Shown here: piece after piece, positions 1-11,728 of the stretch
Layout: each line of letters begins with the position of its first letter
How positions within the stretch are numbered: position 1 is the first letter of the stretch
Assembly (NCBI RefSeq): GCF_019059575.1
Contig: NW_024881842.1
Location: forward strand, 1 to 64,000
Reading direction: 5' to 3'
Length of the DNA stretch: 64,000 bases
Source of the DNA: Amphibalanus amphitrite
Taxonomy: Eukaryota > Arthropoda > Thecostraca > Balanomorpha > Balanidae
The notes under the pieces: generated by a model
What the model saw: only the letters and a program-made list of their open reading frames with translations
Told to the model about the DNA's origin: nothing
The model's database searches: none
Program-made: the position numbers and the translations under genes

Positions 1-161
<161 letters not shown>

Positions 162-196
162 CAAAAGGCAGTTTTGCTTATCTGCTACTTTGTCAT

Positions 197-1108
197 TTAC
201 CCCTCACCCGTTGGTGTTTTGCCAGCCTCGAACGTATAAGGGTTGGGGGTGGGCCTGGGGGTCCGTTGGGACCCTCCCCCTGCCGTTTCACCCCTGATCG
301 AGCTAGAGCTTCGCAGAAAAAAAACGAGCATGCTGCCTGTGGCGAGAGGAAGCCGATGATACCCAATTTTAAGGTCCATAGGTCATTGGTTGACCTTCCA
401 GTTCCGGCCAATGACCCAAAAGTCGAGAAAATCGGGACCTGTTAGAACGTCGTTAAGTGTGGCTGCTATGGTTTTTCGGGGGTGCTGATCACGAATATCA
501 TGTAAGTTCACAGATGATGTCTTCATGCATTTAGGCCAGGCCGGGTCAGATCAGGTCAGGTCAACCAGTAGGGGTCCTGCCGCCTGCCGGGTATTCGCAG
601 TAGGTGGCAAGCGCCTCTGATAGCTTCGTAACATGTTACGAAGGCACCAAAACTACTTCGTAAATGTTCAAATGGTTGCTGAATTCGAAAACAGCTCCAA
701 CAACTAGCCTAGAAACATGTAAAACTCGAAAAAGTGAGCCGCTGTCATCAAAGGTCAATGACCTGGCCTGACCTTCAGATGACCTTGACTGCACCCTATT
801 GCATGGGAACAACATCATATCACTTGTTTGAACGCTTGAAACCACGAAAAGACTGCAAACGCGCGGCTAATGCGAGCCGACATACGCCGAATCGCGATTC
901 CGGCCAAACATGGTCTTGAGAAGTAGATCACAGGTCAAAGGTCATTTGGGTCACGGTCATGGAATTTACAGCGTAGGTGTAAAATTGATTATGGGGATGG
1001 TAGTGAAAGTTTCGTCGCGATCGGTCACTTTTTATGCAAGTTATCCGCGAAAAACCGAGGAGGGTTTCGTTCGACCCCCCCCCCCCTCCCTAAAAGAACG
1101 AGGGTTGT
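197..1108 (+). mobile_element. piggyBac-like MITE copy 1 (decayed)
   Basis: Non-coding element of about 0.9 kb. It aligns along its whole length with the element at 18200-19102: shared blocks include CCTGATCGAGCTAGAGCTTC near 293 and TGATCACGAATATC near 486. The ends are worn: TTACCCCTCACCC on the left and ACGAGGGTTG on the right, where the intact sister has TTAA, CCCTCGCC and GGCGAGGGTTAA. G-rich and C-rich tracts lie just inside each end. It holds many GGTCA/TGACC half-sites and one perfect DR1. No transposase is encoded, so it would depend on a partner in trans. Confidence 0.8.
932..944 (+). promoter_or_regulatory. DR1 nuclear-receptor element in MITE copy 1
   Basis: AGGTCAAAGGTCA is a perfect direct repeat of the AGGTCA half-site with one spacer base. 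This is the class bound by RXR/USP, HNF4 and COUP-TF type receptors. The site is seen; occupancy is inferred. Confidence 0.5.
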
Positions 1109-1501
1109 AGTTAGCTAATCGCAGCTTCTCACTTCCCAGCTGCAGACGAAGCATATATTTAATGATCAAGCACCTCTCAAAGGGTTATGGGCACATTTAT
1201 GAACGACAAAAAGTCTCTTTTACGGGATCAATGTTGCCTTGCCAACCGACTTCAAACACAAAACACGACACCTATATAGGTGTCTCATATAATCGGAAGC
1301 ACAGTAGCTGTTTATCACCAGCGAGAATAGCATATGCGAACAGGTTGGGAGGCAAGTTTGGTCAGATCGAGGCGATTTCGAAAGCGAATCAATTTGGAAA
1401 TCAGACGGGATAAAACGTTTTTATTTTGGCTGCATTGACGTCTCGTCGCGTCCCAATCAGTGAACTCTGAACGGTATCAACAGACCCATTTCGTGAGTAC
1501 C
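1109..1501. other. Interval before the receptor gene, nothing recognised
   Basis: No conserved coding signal. It should hold the promoter and 5' UTR of the receptor at 1502, but no clear TATA box or initiator was picked out. Confidence 0.5.
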
Positions 1502-2488
1502 ATGATGCTGGTGTGGTTTAAGGTGTTGGTTGGAATCCTGCTGATGCTGAATTTCTCCGTACCGTTGATCGCCATTGCAAGAGAGCCTCATCTTCGAGAG
1601 GAGCCATTGCCACTCCTGGTCTTGAACATGGTGGTGTGTGACCTTATTTTCGGCGCTCTGGTATTCTCCATTGGCATCTTGGACCTTGCGTTTCCTGAAG
1701 GTGTGCCTCCGACTCTGTGTGCTTCGTTTCAATACGCTGTACTCGGAAGCGCATTGTCGCTCAAGGCGGCGACGCTCTTTTTAGCTGTTGACCAGTTTGT
1801 GGCCATTGTTCACTCACTGCGTTACTACGTAGTCATGGAATCCCGGATGAAGAGAATGCTGCTCATATCCTGGAGCTGGATACCCATTGTCAGTCTGCAC
1901 GGCTTCGTGTGCCACCAGCTCGGCCTGGAAACCAGCCAGGAGTTTGACCAGCGCGTGCTCGGCGTCCAAGAGACTGCCAGGGAATGTCGCTGGGCGAATG
2001 TGGCTCTGGAGACCGCGACTTTCTTCGAGGTGGTCCAGCTCCTGATGTCCGTGACCTCAACAGCGCTCTTCATCTACGCGGCCACGAAAGGTTTTCAACA
2101 TGAACAGCGTAACAGGCGGCGTCCCGCTTCCCCTGACGGGCGCACAAACAGCAACTTCGTCCTGCGCTTCAAGTCCTTTAAACGTATCGTCAAGGTGATC
2201 CTGACGGTGCTCGTTTTGGACATCATCGGCACTGGATTCAGGATCAACCACCGCTGGCGTCCTCAGCTGGCTCTGAATCAGCTGGTCCACCTGATGCGAA
2301 TGCTTCTTGTGGTCGTCGAGGCCTGGACGTACGGTCTCAGCTACCCTTCAGTGCGCAGCGCTATTGGGAAACTCTTTCGTGTTCGTCCTGTGCGTATTGG
2401 CGTCCAGGAGCAGCCCGCAGTAAGACGTCCTCCGCGTAATGCCAACGGGTGGCTGGGTATAGATATTGAGCAGGCTGTCAGGTTCTGA
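1502..2488 (+). CDS. Divergent rhodopsin-type G-protein-coupled receptor, intronless
   Basis: A single open frame of 328 residues from the ATG at 1502. The frame also extends upstream to a GTG at 1460, but the ATG ATG pair fits better. Seven hydrophobic segments are visible at about residues 3-26, 35-62, 72-100, 118-137, 172-195, 226-246 and 262-284. Family marks kept: Asp47 in helix 2 (NMVVCDL), Cys73 and Cys162 placed for the helix 3 to loop 2 disulfide, HSLRY (104-108) after helix 3, and Trp124/126 in helix 4. Marks lost: DRY reads DQF (97-99), helix 6 has no CWxP, and NPxxY reads YPSVR (281-285). It would sit in the plasma membrane as a sensor; the ligand is unknown. The lack of introns and the degenerate motifs suit a lineage-specific chemoreceptor-like or orphan receptor. 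Coupling through G protein is doubtful without Arg3.50. A recent pseudogene is unlikely because the frame is fully open. Confidence 0.75.
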   Translation: MMLVWFKVLVGILLMLNFSVPLIAIAREPHLREEPLPLLVLNMVVCDLIFGALVFSIGILDLAFPEGVPPTLCASFQYAVLGSALSLKAATLFLAVDQFVAIVHSLRYYVVMESRMKRMLLISWSWIPIVSLHGFVCHQLGLETSQEFDQRVLGVQETARECRWANVALETATFFEVVQLLMSVTSTALFIYAATKGFQHEQRNRRRPASPDGRTNSNFVLRFKSFKRIVKVILTVLVLDIIGTGFRINHRWRPQLALNQLVHLMRMLLVVVEAWTYGLSYPSVRSAIGKLFRVRPVRIGVQEQPAVRRPPRNANGWLGIDIEQAVRF

Positions 2489-2554
2489 TGATTGTAGTCC
2501 TTCCGATGCTCATTACGTAATGGTTAAGCATCTATACATTGTTGTAAGTGTAGT

Positions 2555-2560
2555 AATAAA
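2555..2560 (+). terminator. Poly(A) signal of receptor gene
   Basis: AATAAA lies 67 bases after the receptor stop codon, with a second AATAAA at 2605-2610. Either could end the transcript. Confidence 0.6.
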
Positions 2561-2610
2561 GGCTGAGGATCATATTACATGACGTCACATGCATTTGTTT
2601 TATCAATAAA

Positions 2611-3670
2611 CATTCAAAGATACAGCTGATGACGATGTCTTATCATCTCTTTGATGAAAAACACACAAAAACATTACACCATAAGGCGTACGGCGTACCA
2701 GGGAGATACCTGAATGAAAAGATACCATGTATGAAAGAACCAAATGGGAAAGCGAGACGACGGTAATTAGATGGAAATGCTAAGGGGCCCATAAATTGCG
2801 GACCGATTTCTTTCTACATACGCCGCTTAAGCAGGATCGTTTGAACTTTGTCATTTGATACTGTCTCCCAACTTTCGTCATCCTACAAACGTTGACCCGA
2901 CTTCGCACGAGCATTTGGGGGATGAGCTACAAAAAAAGAACGAGTCATGAACAACACCGAGTGTGGCCTTTGCCCTTTATGCACACGGGGTAGATAGCCA
3001 CGTGCGTGACTGTAAATATCAATGTACACATGTGGCTGCTGGCATTGTTCTTCACCTACAATCTGCTCCTGCACTTTGTGATGGTTTGAATACCTATATC
3101 ATCGCAAATGTGTTAAAGGGGCCCTTCCACCTTCAAAAAAGTTCATGAATAGGCACAAAAGTGATGTATCAGGGTTCACAAAGTGCAAAAATGAATATCT
3201 TACAAATTTCATCGAAACATATTCACCGGTTTTTGAAATATTAGACTTCTACTTTTGCTTACTTTTTGGAGCCTACACTGTTCCTATGACGTCATTCGCA
3301 AGCAATAACTTGGCATCTTCAAAGTGCGGCAAATGTTGGGCGCAAAGCACCATGTCCCACCACAGCTGTAGGTACAAAGGCTTTAGCATAATATTTTAAA
3401 ATCGCTAGATCTGCGCTAACGTCACAAATTCATAATTCGAATTCACAAAATCTGAATCCAAGTGCTGCAGCGTTGAAATTAAATATTTTCTAATTGAGAC
3501 ATTTCTCGACGTTCCGAGTGTCGAAACCGGTGATTGTGAGCCAGGGACCCCAGTTTGACTTTCTCAACTAAAATCTAATGTTGAGATGGGATGGTCACGT
3601 TAACGATATGCGGAGCCAATTAGTTTTTTTCTTTCGTCTTTGGTTACAAATATAAGTCACAGTTAAGCCC
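2611..3670. other. Interval with no gene recognised
   Basis: AT-rich DNA with short chance frames only. TTAAAGGGGCCCTTCC near 3113 looks like the start of a TTAA-type element, but no matching right end was found. Confidence 0.45.
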
Positions 3671-4325
3671 TTAACCCGCGCCCCGTAGGGTTATCGGCGG
3701 ACCCTACCACCCGTAGGGGGGGGGGGGCGTTTCGCCCCCCCCCCCTAAGATCTCGAAAATATACCGGCTGATTTTCAAAATTCAAACGGCGTACGATAGC
3801 CCCACCGGGAAACTACCTTGTGACCAAATTTCATTGACCTTGGTCAAACCGATGACGTCACAGGTCAGGTCAAAGGTCGGATTTTCACCGTTCACAGGCA
3901 TTTCAAGAAATGTGTTGTGAAATCGAGTAAATTGGTAAGTTATTGAAAAACCATCGATGGTACTTACATTGTTCGTCAAACACATACTTTGCTTTCTGAG
4001 ATCACTGATTGATACCAGGTCAGGTCACAGAGGTCAGGTCACTGTGGGGTCACAATATGAAAGTGTCGTGTGATACATGTTTTATGGTCCATTTTACATG
4101 ACAAATGCGATTATGTGGGTCAGGCAGTCTTTGGGGCCAGCTTGGGTCACGTTTTGGTCAAGGTGTGGTCAAGGTCAGGTCAAATTAGGTCAAATTTCAA
4201 AGTTGATATTTTTGCGTAAATTGGGTACCGATTCGATGCAGCTCGTCACGGGAATTCTTCGTCACGGGAAAACGGAAGGGGGCCGTTTCGCCCCCCCCCC
4301 CCCCTCCTTAAGGGGCGCGGGTTAA
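3671..4325 (-). mobile_element. piggyBac-like MITE copy 2
   Basis: 655 bp flanked by TTAA (3671-3674 and 4322-4325). Terminal inverted repeats are CCCGCGCCCC (3675-3684) and GGGGCGCGGG (4312-4321), a perfect 10-bp match. C and G tracts lie just inside each end. The interior is a shortened, reversed version of the copy at 20408-21577: both contain the block around GGTCACAAGGTAGTT and the block reading toward ACATGTTTTATGGTCC. It carries a near-perfect DR1 at 3867-3879, a TGACGTCA palindrome near 3853, and repeated GGTCA units at 4139-4190. No protein is encoded. Confidence 0.85.
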
Positions 4326-5180
4326 ATTATGCTGTTTTCTCGTCATTCTAGCCCACTTCTGGCTGAGTTTGTGGTATGATATATTGTCGGCGTGTCCCAA
4401 TTTCACGGTTCTGTGGTCCTGAATTGGCGAGCGTGATGTCCCTGCTCGTCTAGCATCAGGCTCTCGAGTAGCCGCGGATAACAAGTAGATCAACGAGTGA
4501 GAACGCGGCTCCACAACCCGAGGCTTCTGCCGAACGACTAGATTGGCTGATATGCCAAGGAGATACACTTTAGACGGAAAAGAAGAATGACTGACCGCGG
4601 AATTGGAAAATATCAACCCGAATTAAATCGCCGCCACCGTTATTTATATTTGAATAGTAACTGAACGAAGACGTAGTTAAATTAGTATGTAGGAATAGTT
4701 GCAGCTGTCCGTAATTACCCAGCGTGGCAAGCGGGCTGGCCATGCTTGGCTAACTGCAGCTAGCCATCCTACCGAGGTGCCTCAGACCCTAGCCCTGATT
4801 CTGGGTTCGCAGCGGCAGCGTGTAATAAACGTCTCGCCGCGTCAGTATTGCCGCGCCGTTCACACAACGGCACGCCAATTTAGTGGGCGCGACTCTCCGG
4901 CTAAATGACTGTTCCGAGGGCTGTCTTCAGCCGAACCAGTGCAGCATCTTGAGCCCTGACACACCAGTCAATACGCTGCACTGCACTGGGTTGGATAAGA
5001 CTTGCGAGGATTGCAGAGGCAGATGAACATGATATGAATAGGTATTGTTTGGTGTTTAAGCAAACAGAAATCTTTTCAATTTTTAGATAAGTGAAGATAG
5101 AGTGTGGATTATGAACTATGGAGGCTTCGACTTCCGACATATCATGATTGAGATTTGGGCGACAAAATCGGTAAAACGCG
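4326..5180. other. Interval with no gene recognised
   Basis: Mixed-composition DNA with only short unconvincing frames on both strands. Confidence 0.45.
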
Positions 5181-5188
5181 TTGCTGCG

Positions 5189-5348
5189 CAGTGGCGGATC
5201 CAGGGGGGGGGGCAAAATGGGCATTTGCCTCCCCCCAAACGGCATAATTTTAACATTACGCCTATGGACGATGCATGGAAAGAATCGACAAATTGTTATG
5301 GTTTGCCCCCCCCCCCAAAAAAAAAACTCTGAGCTGGATCCGCCTCTG
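5189..5348. mobile_element. hAT-type MITE, 160 bp
   Basis: The ends are CAGTGGCGGATCCAG (5189-5203) and CTGGATCCGCCTCTG (5334-5348), inverted repeats that match at 14 of 15 positions. They are flanked by a perfect 8-bp direct duplication TTGCTGCG (5181-5188 and 5349-5356). Terminal CA..TG and an 8-bp duplication are hAT hallmarks. The interior has G and C runs and no frame. Confidence 0.92.
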
Positions 5349-5440
5349 TTGCTGCGAGTGGGAGGGCCTGGGACTCGATCCCTAGTGGCACCGTCGCTAT
5401 GCGCATCACATATACATCATTGAGCGACGGATTAGGAACA
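5349..5440 (-). repeat. tRNA-like sequence, probable SINE head
   Basis: On the minus strand, CGCTCAATGATG near 5428 resembles an RNA polymerase III A box, and GGATCGAGTCCCA near 5376 resembles a B box (one mismatch to GGTTCGAGTCC), about 52 bases apart. No full cloverleaf was folded, so a decayed tRNA-derived SINE is more likely than a working tRNA. The hAT MITE at 5189-5348 has landed beside or inside it. Confidence 0.35.
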
Positions 5441-5474
5441 GCAACAGTTTGGGGCGTATAGGATGCAGCCACAG

Positions 5475-5883
5475 TAGAGTTGCAAAGTTTTCCCAATGGG
5501 CTGCTACCGGCACCGCCCCGCCCCACAAACATTTTCTGGGATACCGGCTTGCTACCACGCCCCAAGCAAAAAAAAAAAAAAAACGCCAAATTACCGGCAT
5601 ACTAAAGAACCTGCATTCTTGATTCTGGCTTACCCCTACATGAGATGCCCCATTTTGGCAATTTCAGTAACCGCCCCACCCAGCAGCCACCCATTGTCCA
5701 ACTTATTACAATTCAATAGCCTCTTAGTGTCCAAAGTTTGAATCATATGCTGATGTTTTTTTTGTGCAAAATAAAAAATACCGGCATGGTACCGGCAAAA
5801 CATGCCAGATACCACGAAAAAACCTGCGGTAGTGAAAAATTACCGGCATGCCGGTAGTGCGGTAGGTAAATTTTGCAACTCTA
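5475..5883. mobile_element. hAT-type MITE, 409 bp
   Basis: Terminal inverted repeats are TAGAGTTGCAAA (5475-5486) and TTTGCAACTCTA (5872-5883), flanked by a perfect 8-bp target duplication AGCCACAG (5467-5474 and 5884-5891). The interior repeats the word TACCGGCA in both orientations near its right end and has an A run at 5569-5583. No transposase. Confidence 0.92.
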
Positions 5884-5891
5884 AGCCACAG

Positions 5892-6301
5892 CCCCAAACC
5901 AAGTGCAAGTTAATCGCTGCACGCACCTCTCGTCCCTTCTGTGCGTGTTAACCTTAGTGTCAATGTGCCAGTAATGCAACGCGAGCTAGGAGAAAATACA
6001 TTACATAAGCAATACCTGGGCGCAATCATATAAATCTGCCCACCTGCCACACCGCTTCTGAGAGCAGCCATTGACTTTTTCAGATGAAATCCGGACTTTT
6101 GAGAGAGCGAGCTGAGAGCAACTTTTCTCCGTTAATTCTTTACGAGTATAGGTATGCACGCACTGCAATTCTTTCTACAAACTTACATAACGCGACTCGA
6201 TCAGGGTGACTAAGAAGGATTAGGCAGTCTGATACTCGCCCAATAATTCGCTCAACAACTCTTCCCTCCCCTCCCTCCCCCCCCCCCCCACACACAAACA
6301 C
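5892..6301. other. Interval with no gene recognised
   Basis: Nothing supported; it ends in a C-rich run at 6250-6290. Confidence 0.45.
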
Positions 6302-6309
6302 ATGCAACA

Positions 6310-6480
6310 CCTCTCACCGACCTCTCAGCTCTTCCTCTCGACTCTCTCAGCTCTTCCTCTCGACTCTCTCACCTCCTCCTCTCGACTCTCTCAGCTCTTC
6401 CTCTCGCCTCTCTCAGCTCCTCCTCTCAACTCTCTCAGCTCCTCCTCCTCACACCCTCCCCTCCCCTCCCCTCCCCTTTC
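6310..6480. repeat. Pyrimidine-rich minisatellite
   Basis: Tandem degenerate units of roughly 21-27 bases built on CTCTCAGCTCTTCCTCTCGA, ending in a CCCCT-rich tail. The Ser/Leu-rich open frame across it is a by-product. Confidence 0.85.
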
Positions 6481-9400
6481 CGCTGCCACTGGACTCTGCC
6501 CGCAGGCGGCGAAATCAGCCATTTGCTGACCGCTAGTAGCACCGAAGGCTATTGATTGCTTATTTTAGGCCCCATTTAGATTCGGGAGATTGAGAGGCGG
6601 CCATCTAGGGGGAAGGAAGGAGGAGGGAGGGAGCTCTCCCTCACTGTCCGTCGCGGGCGGAACGGGAACCATACGGTTTTCTGACTTCAGGACATTTTGC
6701 TGGAATTGGGACTGGGTGGAACTGAGCTCCAAGTGCCGACAGTCTACAAGTCTACAGGTCTCACAACCAAGCTATAGTTTCATTTAAAATGCCCCAGAAT
6801 ATAAACACGATTAATTACAGTCGCATAAAATGTCAAAATGATGTATGAACGATGTTTGTATGTAGATGTTATGTGCAGAACATCACAAAAATCAGGATTA
6901 GGTTTCCTGAGACAATGGTTAATATATCAAGCAAATATGAAATTATTCCTATAATGCTATGCTGTTTTACCAAAAGCTAATGTTTTACCAAAAGCTTCAA
7001 TGCTAAAGCGTCTTTATCCAATATAACTTTACAATCACCAATTTTTTCGCCTAGTGGCTTCCATTCCTTGACCTCACCTGACAGCCATTTCCGTCCGAGC
7101 AAATATCACGCACGCTTCCACAAAAGATCATTTTCGTCAGCGGAAATCCCCACCTTTGATCTGCTCATTTCACCTATAATCCGACCTGGCCGCTCAATCT
7201 CCGTCTTGGCTGGATCCGCACCCCCACACTCCCGAGAAGAGTCCCTCACCTCTCCTCTCTTCCCCTAGGGAAAGTCTGGGTATATGGGGAGATGGCCCTA
7301 CTCTGACCAGCCGCTGTCTTTTTACAGCGGGCGCCAGCTGGAGAACGGTCACATATCTATTCAGGGTCCGGCCGACCGGGCGCACCGAAAACCAACAAAG
7401 GCCCGCCTGATAAATGGTCGTCATAACAGGCCCGACCGGCGCCGGCGGTTATTAAAGATGGAGTCGGTGGACAGTGCTGACGTAGACCGGCCACTGTGCT
7501 TGCCGCAGGGCTACTGTCCACCCTGCCGGGGTCGACCCGGGGTGATATGTCGTCCACTGTGCCGGGGCAGCGAAACTGCGGCTATGCTGCGACCTGCCAG
7601 TCACCGGTCTCTCGTAAGTTCACCTGAGGCGAGTGGCTAATCGAGGTTGGAGTGGCTGAAGTTCATACATCGCTTGCTAGATAAGCCTTTCGCAAGGCTC
7701 GAGGGTTCAGCACAGCAATACAAGCGGACATTGCTCAATGGCTTGCTATACCTATGCGTTTCGTTGGCGCCAAGCCGTTCAGAAGCAGAGCGCATCTTCT
7801 ACGCCACCTCAGCAAGAGAAGTAAAAATTGTTTCACACATCGTTTCTGATTACATCTGGCCTTACAAGCGTAACGTCTTGTGCTAACGTCTCTTTCCTTC
7901 AGCAACGCTCTCCTTCCCCTGCTCCACTGTACCCATTTATACCGTACAACACGGCGACACGGCTAAATGCAATAGCGACGAACAAACAACTTGTCGCCGT
8001 AATGGTCCCCTAGGAGACCCAATAAGACGACGTCGGCCGGCCTGACTGCGACGTCGGCCGGCCGGGGGTGCCGAAATTGACCCCCACTCGGTAACATTCC
8101 GCCTCGGGCCACTCGGTGGTCGTTCCGGGCCGCCGGATGTCTCCGAGAGGGGAGAAAAGACGAGGGAGACGAGGGGAGGTGGTGTGCGCCAATCGACCGC
8201 GGCCCGCAGACTTCCCGGCGCGGCTCCGCGGCCTGGTGTGGTGGGACACCCCAGGGATGGGGATGGTGCCGACACCAGCACGGCTCGCTGTCGAGAGAGG
8301 ACGTTCACCCGCCAAGTTCGCACTAATGATGGGGAAGGGTAACGGGAGCTGGCACTTTGTCATTGTTACGTTATTGGATACCGGGACGGGTGAGAGGAAT
8401 TCCGCATGGAGGCTGTACGATACGAAGCACGCGCTGCAGAGAGAGGCAAATTGGACATCAGATATGTCTTCATCTAATAACACATTTGTCGTCTGTTGCT
8501 CCATTTTGGCTAAGGTAGTGTAAGTTTGTTTAGATAAATCGCTGTAACATGTTAATACGATTCAATTATTGCAATAAAAATGAGTGATGTCCCTTTCAAG
8601 TTACAGCTAAGCTAAAAAGACAGGGATGGAGCAAACGGATGCAAACAGGTGATTAAAGGAAGAAAACACTTTGAAATCCACCGACTGCTAACTCCACTGC
8701 AATCAAGCCGTCTCCTCACCAAGCCAACACAGTGATTGTGTGAGAGCCGTCACCCCTGCTCGCCATCCGCCTCTCGTTTTACGGACGACCAACTTCACTC
8801 GTCGCCGATTGAGTTAGAGCGTCTGGGCCGCTGTCGTTCGGCTACTTCAGTCTCCGTGACACGCACGAAAACAAGTCCCCCGTCTGGCCGTGCCCAAACT
8901 GGATAACAGTCTGGCTTGATTCTGTCTGATTAGCGTCTACAAATGGCGCCAGGTCGTCAGGGGACCGAGCAGGCTGCCCTCCCTTCACCGGACAGACAAT
9001 CGGGTTAGCCAGACGGAGCTCTCGCAGTCTGAGCACCGCTGTTTGTTCTAGAGTTAGCGCACTTGAGATAGGGACTCACATTCCACAGAAAAGATTCACA
9101 TAGGTCGCAGAGGCTTGCGTACCAAATCAAGTGAGTGCTGCTATCGTTTCACAACTGCTCGCTCCTCGCCTATCTACGGGTACCAGTGTCCAGTAAGCCA
9201 GAAGTATACGATAGGATTTGTGCTTGACAATCTCAGTCTACCACCCGACCAGCCGACTACCTAACTAACTGAAGTAACTGTCATGCATTCAAGCCGTTAG
9301 AGCAAGGAGGGTTACCACTGCGACGGTCAGATCTCAAACACCACCCGCCCTCTGTCGCCTTACCGAGCGCGTGCCACCTCCGGATCTCCGGATCTCCGGA

Positions 9401-10008
9401 TCTCCGGAGCTCCGGGCCAGTCCCGAATCCCGGAGGGCGTCACGCCGGAAGCGGAGCTGATTGCAGCGACAGCCCCGACGGGTGCCGCTTTACGACTGTC
9501 GTGTTTACAGAGGTGATAGACGCGCGTCGGACGCCCTTGTTTCGACGCCGCGCCGTGCTGTCAGCCTTTACGAGCCGCCGCCGTCTCCGCCGGCGGGGAG
9601 CTAAGAAGAAATTGGCACCGATCCCCCGGGAAGTTACGGCGATGCTATTTGTCATTCAGTTTGAATGTGACGGTTCAGAGGTGTTTTTGGATCCGACTAG
9701 TGTCTCAGTATACGCTGGCCGGCTCACAGTAAAGTAGAAAGGTGTAAAATATTCTTTTTAGAAGCAGAACCTTCTTAAAGCCTTTTTGAAGTCTAGTGGA
9801 CGTGGAGTGACTCATCGCTCAGGATAACACTACAACAAGGCTTTGCGCTGACCACCGAGTCTGTAAAGGTCATCGAATTATCCTTTTAGTTTGTCCTTTC
9901 ATGGCGTCTTCATCCGCGTTTTGGGTTTGATATTTACAGAAGCAATGAAGAGCAAAGTTTATATCTGTAAAACAAAAACTGCAAAAGGAAAGTTTCAGTT
10001 GAAGAAAC
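6481..10008. other. Long interval with no gene recognised
   Basis: Moderately GC-rich stretches (7200-8500, 9400-9700) give overlapping frames on both strands, but none has a recognisable domain. Small local repeats: GACGTCGGCCGGCC twice at about 8030-8064, and GGATCTCC three times at about 9381-9410. Confidence 0.45.
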
Positions 10009-10009
10009 A

Positions 10010-11171
10010 ATACCCGCGCCCCAGTGTCAGTCCGAATTTTCCACGACCTGGTGTGGGGGGTGTTTGAACACACCCCCCCCCCCCACTAACTCGGCTCCTT
10101 GGTCACGTAGCGACACGCGGTAAGCGGCAATCGAAAGAACGTCCAAAATAAGAACGGAAACACTTCAGTCATTTTTTGGGTCAGGTCAAAGGTCAGGTCA
10201 CCAGAGGTCACCAAAGGTAAAATGTTGACTATTTCAACATTTTGGTAACTGCCAAAGGCTATCTCGGGAACCGATAGAGCTACAGCGCCGCGGTAAAGCG
10301 CATTCGATAGCCCTTCTACAGACCTTTCTGTGTAATGTTCTCAGATTTGACCTCAGGTCAACGGTTTAGCCTCCAGAGGGCAAAAACTCCAAAAATAGCC
10401 GTTTTTCGAAAATCGTTTTTTCGGCGATACCTTTTGACTCAAAAGAGCCATGACATTACTTTTGCCAGCATCGTGTTCCTCTCGTCGAGACGCGTCGAAT
10501 GAACTATAAGTTGACCTTGAAAGGTCAACTTGAAAATTTGACCTCAGGTCAAGGCCATGACCTGACCGGAAAAGGTCATGTTGCATATCAGTCGATCCGC
10601 AACGTCGAGCCGAACACATCTAAGGCGTTTTCAGCGCTCTAGCACGCCTCTATCAGAGGTTATTAGAGAAAAACTGTTAGATTCTGTTCGTGACCTGAGG
10701 TGACCTCGGGGACATAACGAGGGATCACAGTTGCCATTTTCCGGTTCAGTGTGTCAATTTTACCTACATCTGGATGTTTGAGAGTGTTTAGAATAGCGTT
10801 CGTGCAAAACAGACGCTTTTCAATTTTCTCACACTGACTTATAATAATGGAGAGGCCGCAAAGTTGACCTGACCTTAGGTCACCGATATCAAAAATCCGA
10901 GATATGCATTTTATAGATACTGTTACCCTCATCAATCGCTGAAAGTTTCAAAGTGATCGGTCACTCGGTGTAGCTATGGCAGACATTGAAACTTTTTATG
11001 AGGTGAGGTCACTTCAAGTGACCTGGTGACCTGACCTTGAATGACCTTGGTCTGAAATTTTCACAACATGTGTAGAATTGATGTATGATAAGGTGTACCG
11101 ATATCTGCGAAAAACCGCAGGGGGGGGGGGGTGTTCAAACCCCCCCCCCCCCAAACTTGGGCGCGGGTTAA
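10010..11171. mobile_element. piggyBac-like MITE copy 3
   Basis: About 1.16 kb. The right end is intact: GCGCGGGTTAA, with TTAA at 11168-11171. The left end is worn, reading AATACCCGCGCCCC (10009-10022) where TTAACCCGCGCCCC is expected. G/C tracts just inside both ends can pair (10054-10084 and 11119-11152). The interior holds a perfect DR1 (10183-10195) and many other GGTCA/TGACC words near 10530-10580 and 11000-11045. It encodes no protein. Confidence 0.8.
10183..10195 (+). promoter_or_regulatory. DR1 nuclear-receptor element in MITE copy 3
   Basis: A perfect AGGTCAAAGGTCA, embedded in a run of overlapping GGTCA words (10179-10200). Confidence 0.5.
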
Positions 11172-11728
11172 TATCATTTTGATGGAAAACAGAAAAAATA
11201 GATATTTTCACTATTCCGTCGTCTCTTAGGGTTCGGCTCAAAGGAAATATACATCGCTTTCCATAGCGATGTAAATCTGCGAGATGTACATACCCCGGGC
11301 ACCTTTTCCTAGTCCGTACCGTGTCGGCCTATCTGGCCACCCGCCTCCCTCCGTTCATTGTTCCAGCGGGGGTCGGTGGATAATGGGATTATCCCCCGGA
11401 GTTGAGTCTGACTTCATTGGCGCACCTTGCTGACTGGCTGGCTAATGCATATCGCCTAATCGAATTCCGTCCCGTAGAAGGGTAATTTGGCCTCATGTTG
11501 TCTACAGATAGCGGGCCCTACGACGACGGTACAAAAAGGTAGTAGTGGAATAACCGAATAAGACGCTGAAACAGAGAACCAAGGGACCGGAAGCTGCCAT
11601 TTGGAGGCACCTACGTTTTCACGGCGTGGAAGTTTTTGTTTGAAAATTCAAAGACGTAAAATATCGACATTATATTCAGGTCTTGCACGGCATTGACGGT
11701 ATGCTACAAACAGCTCTATGAATAAATA
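11172..11728. other. Interval with no gene recognised
   Basis: Downstream flank of the glycosyltransferase gene. No coding signal. Confidence 0.5.

Noticed and set aside
8010..8523. Overlapping 164- and 135-residue frames on opposite strands
   Set aside because: No recognisable motif in either; composition explains the lack of stops.
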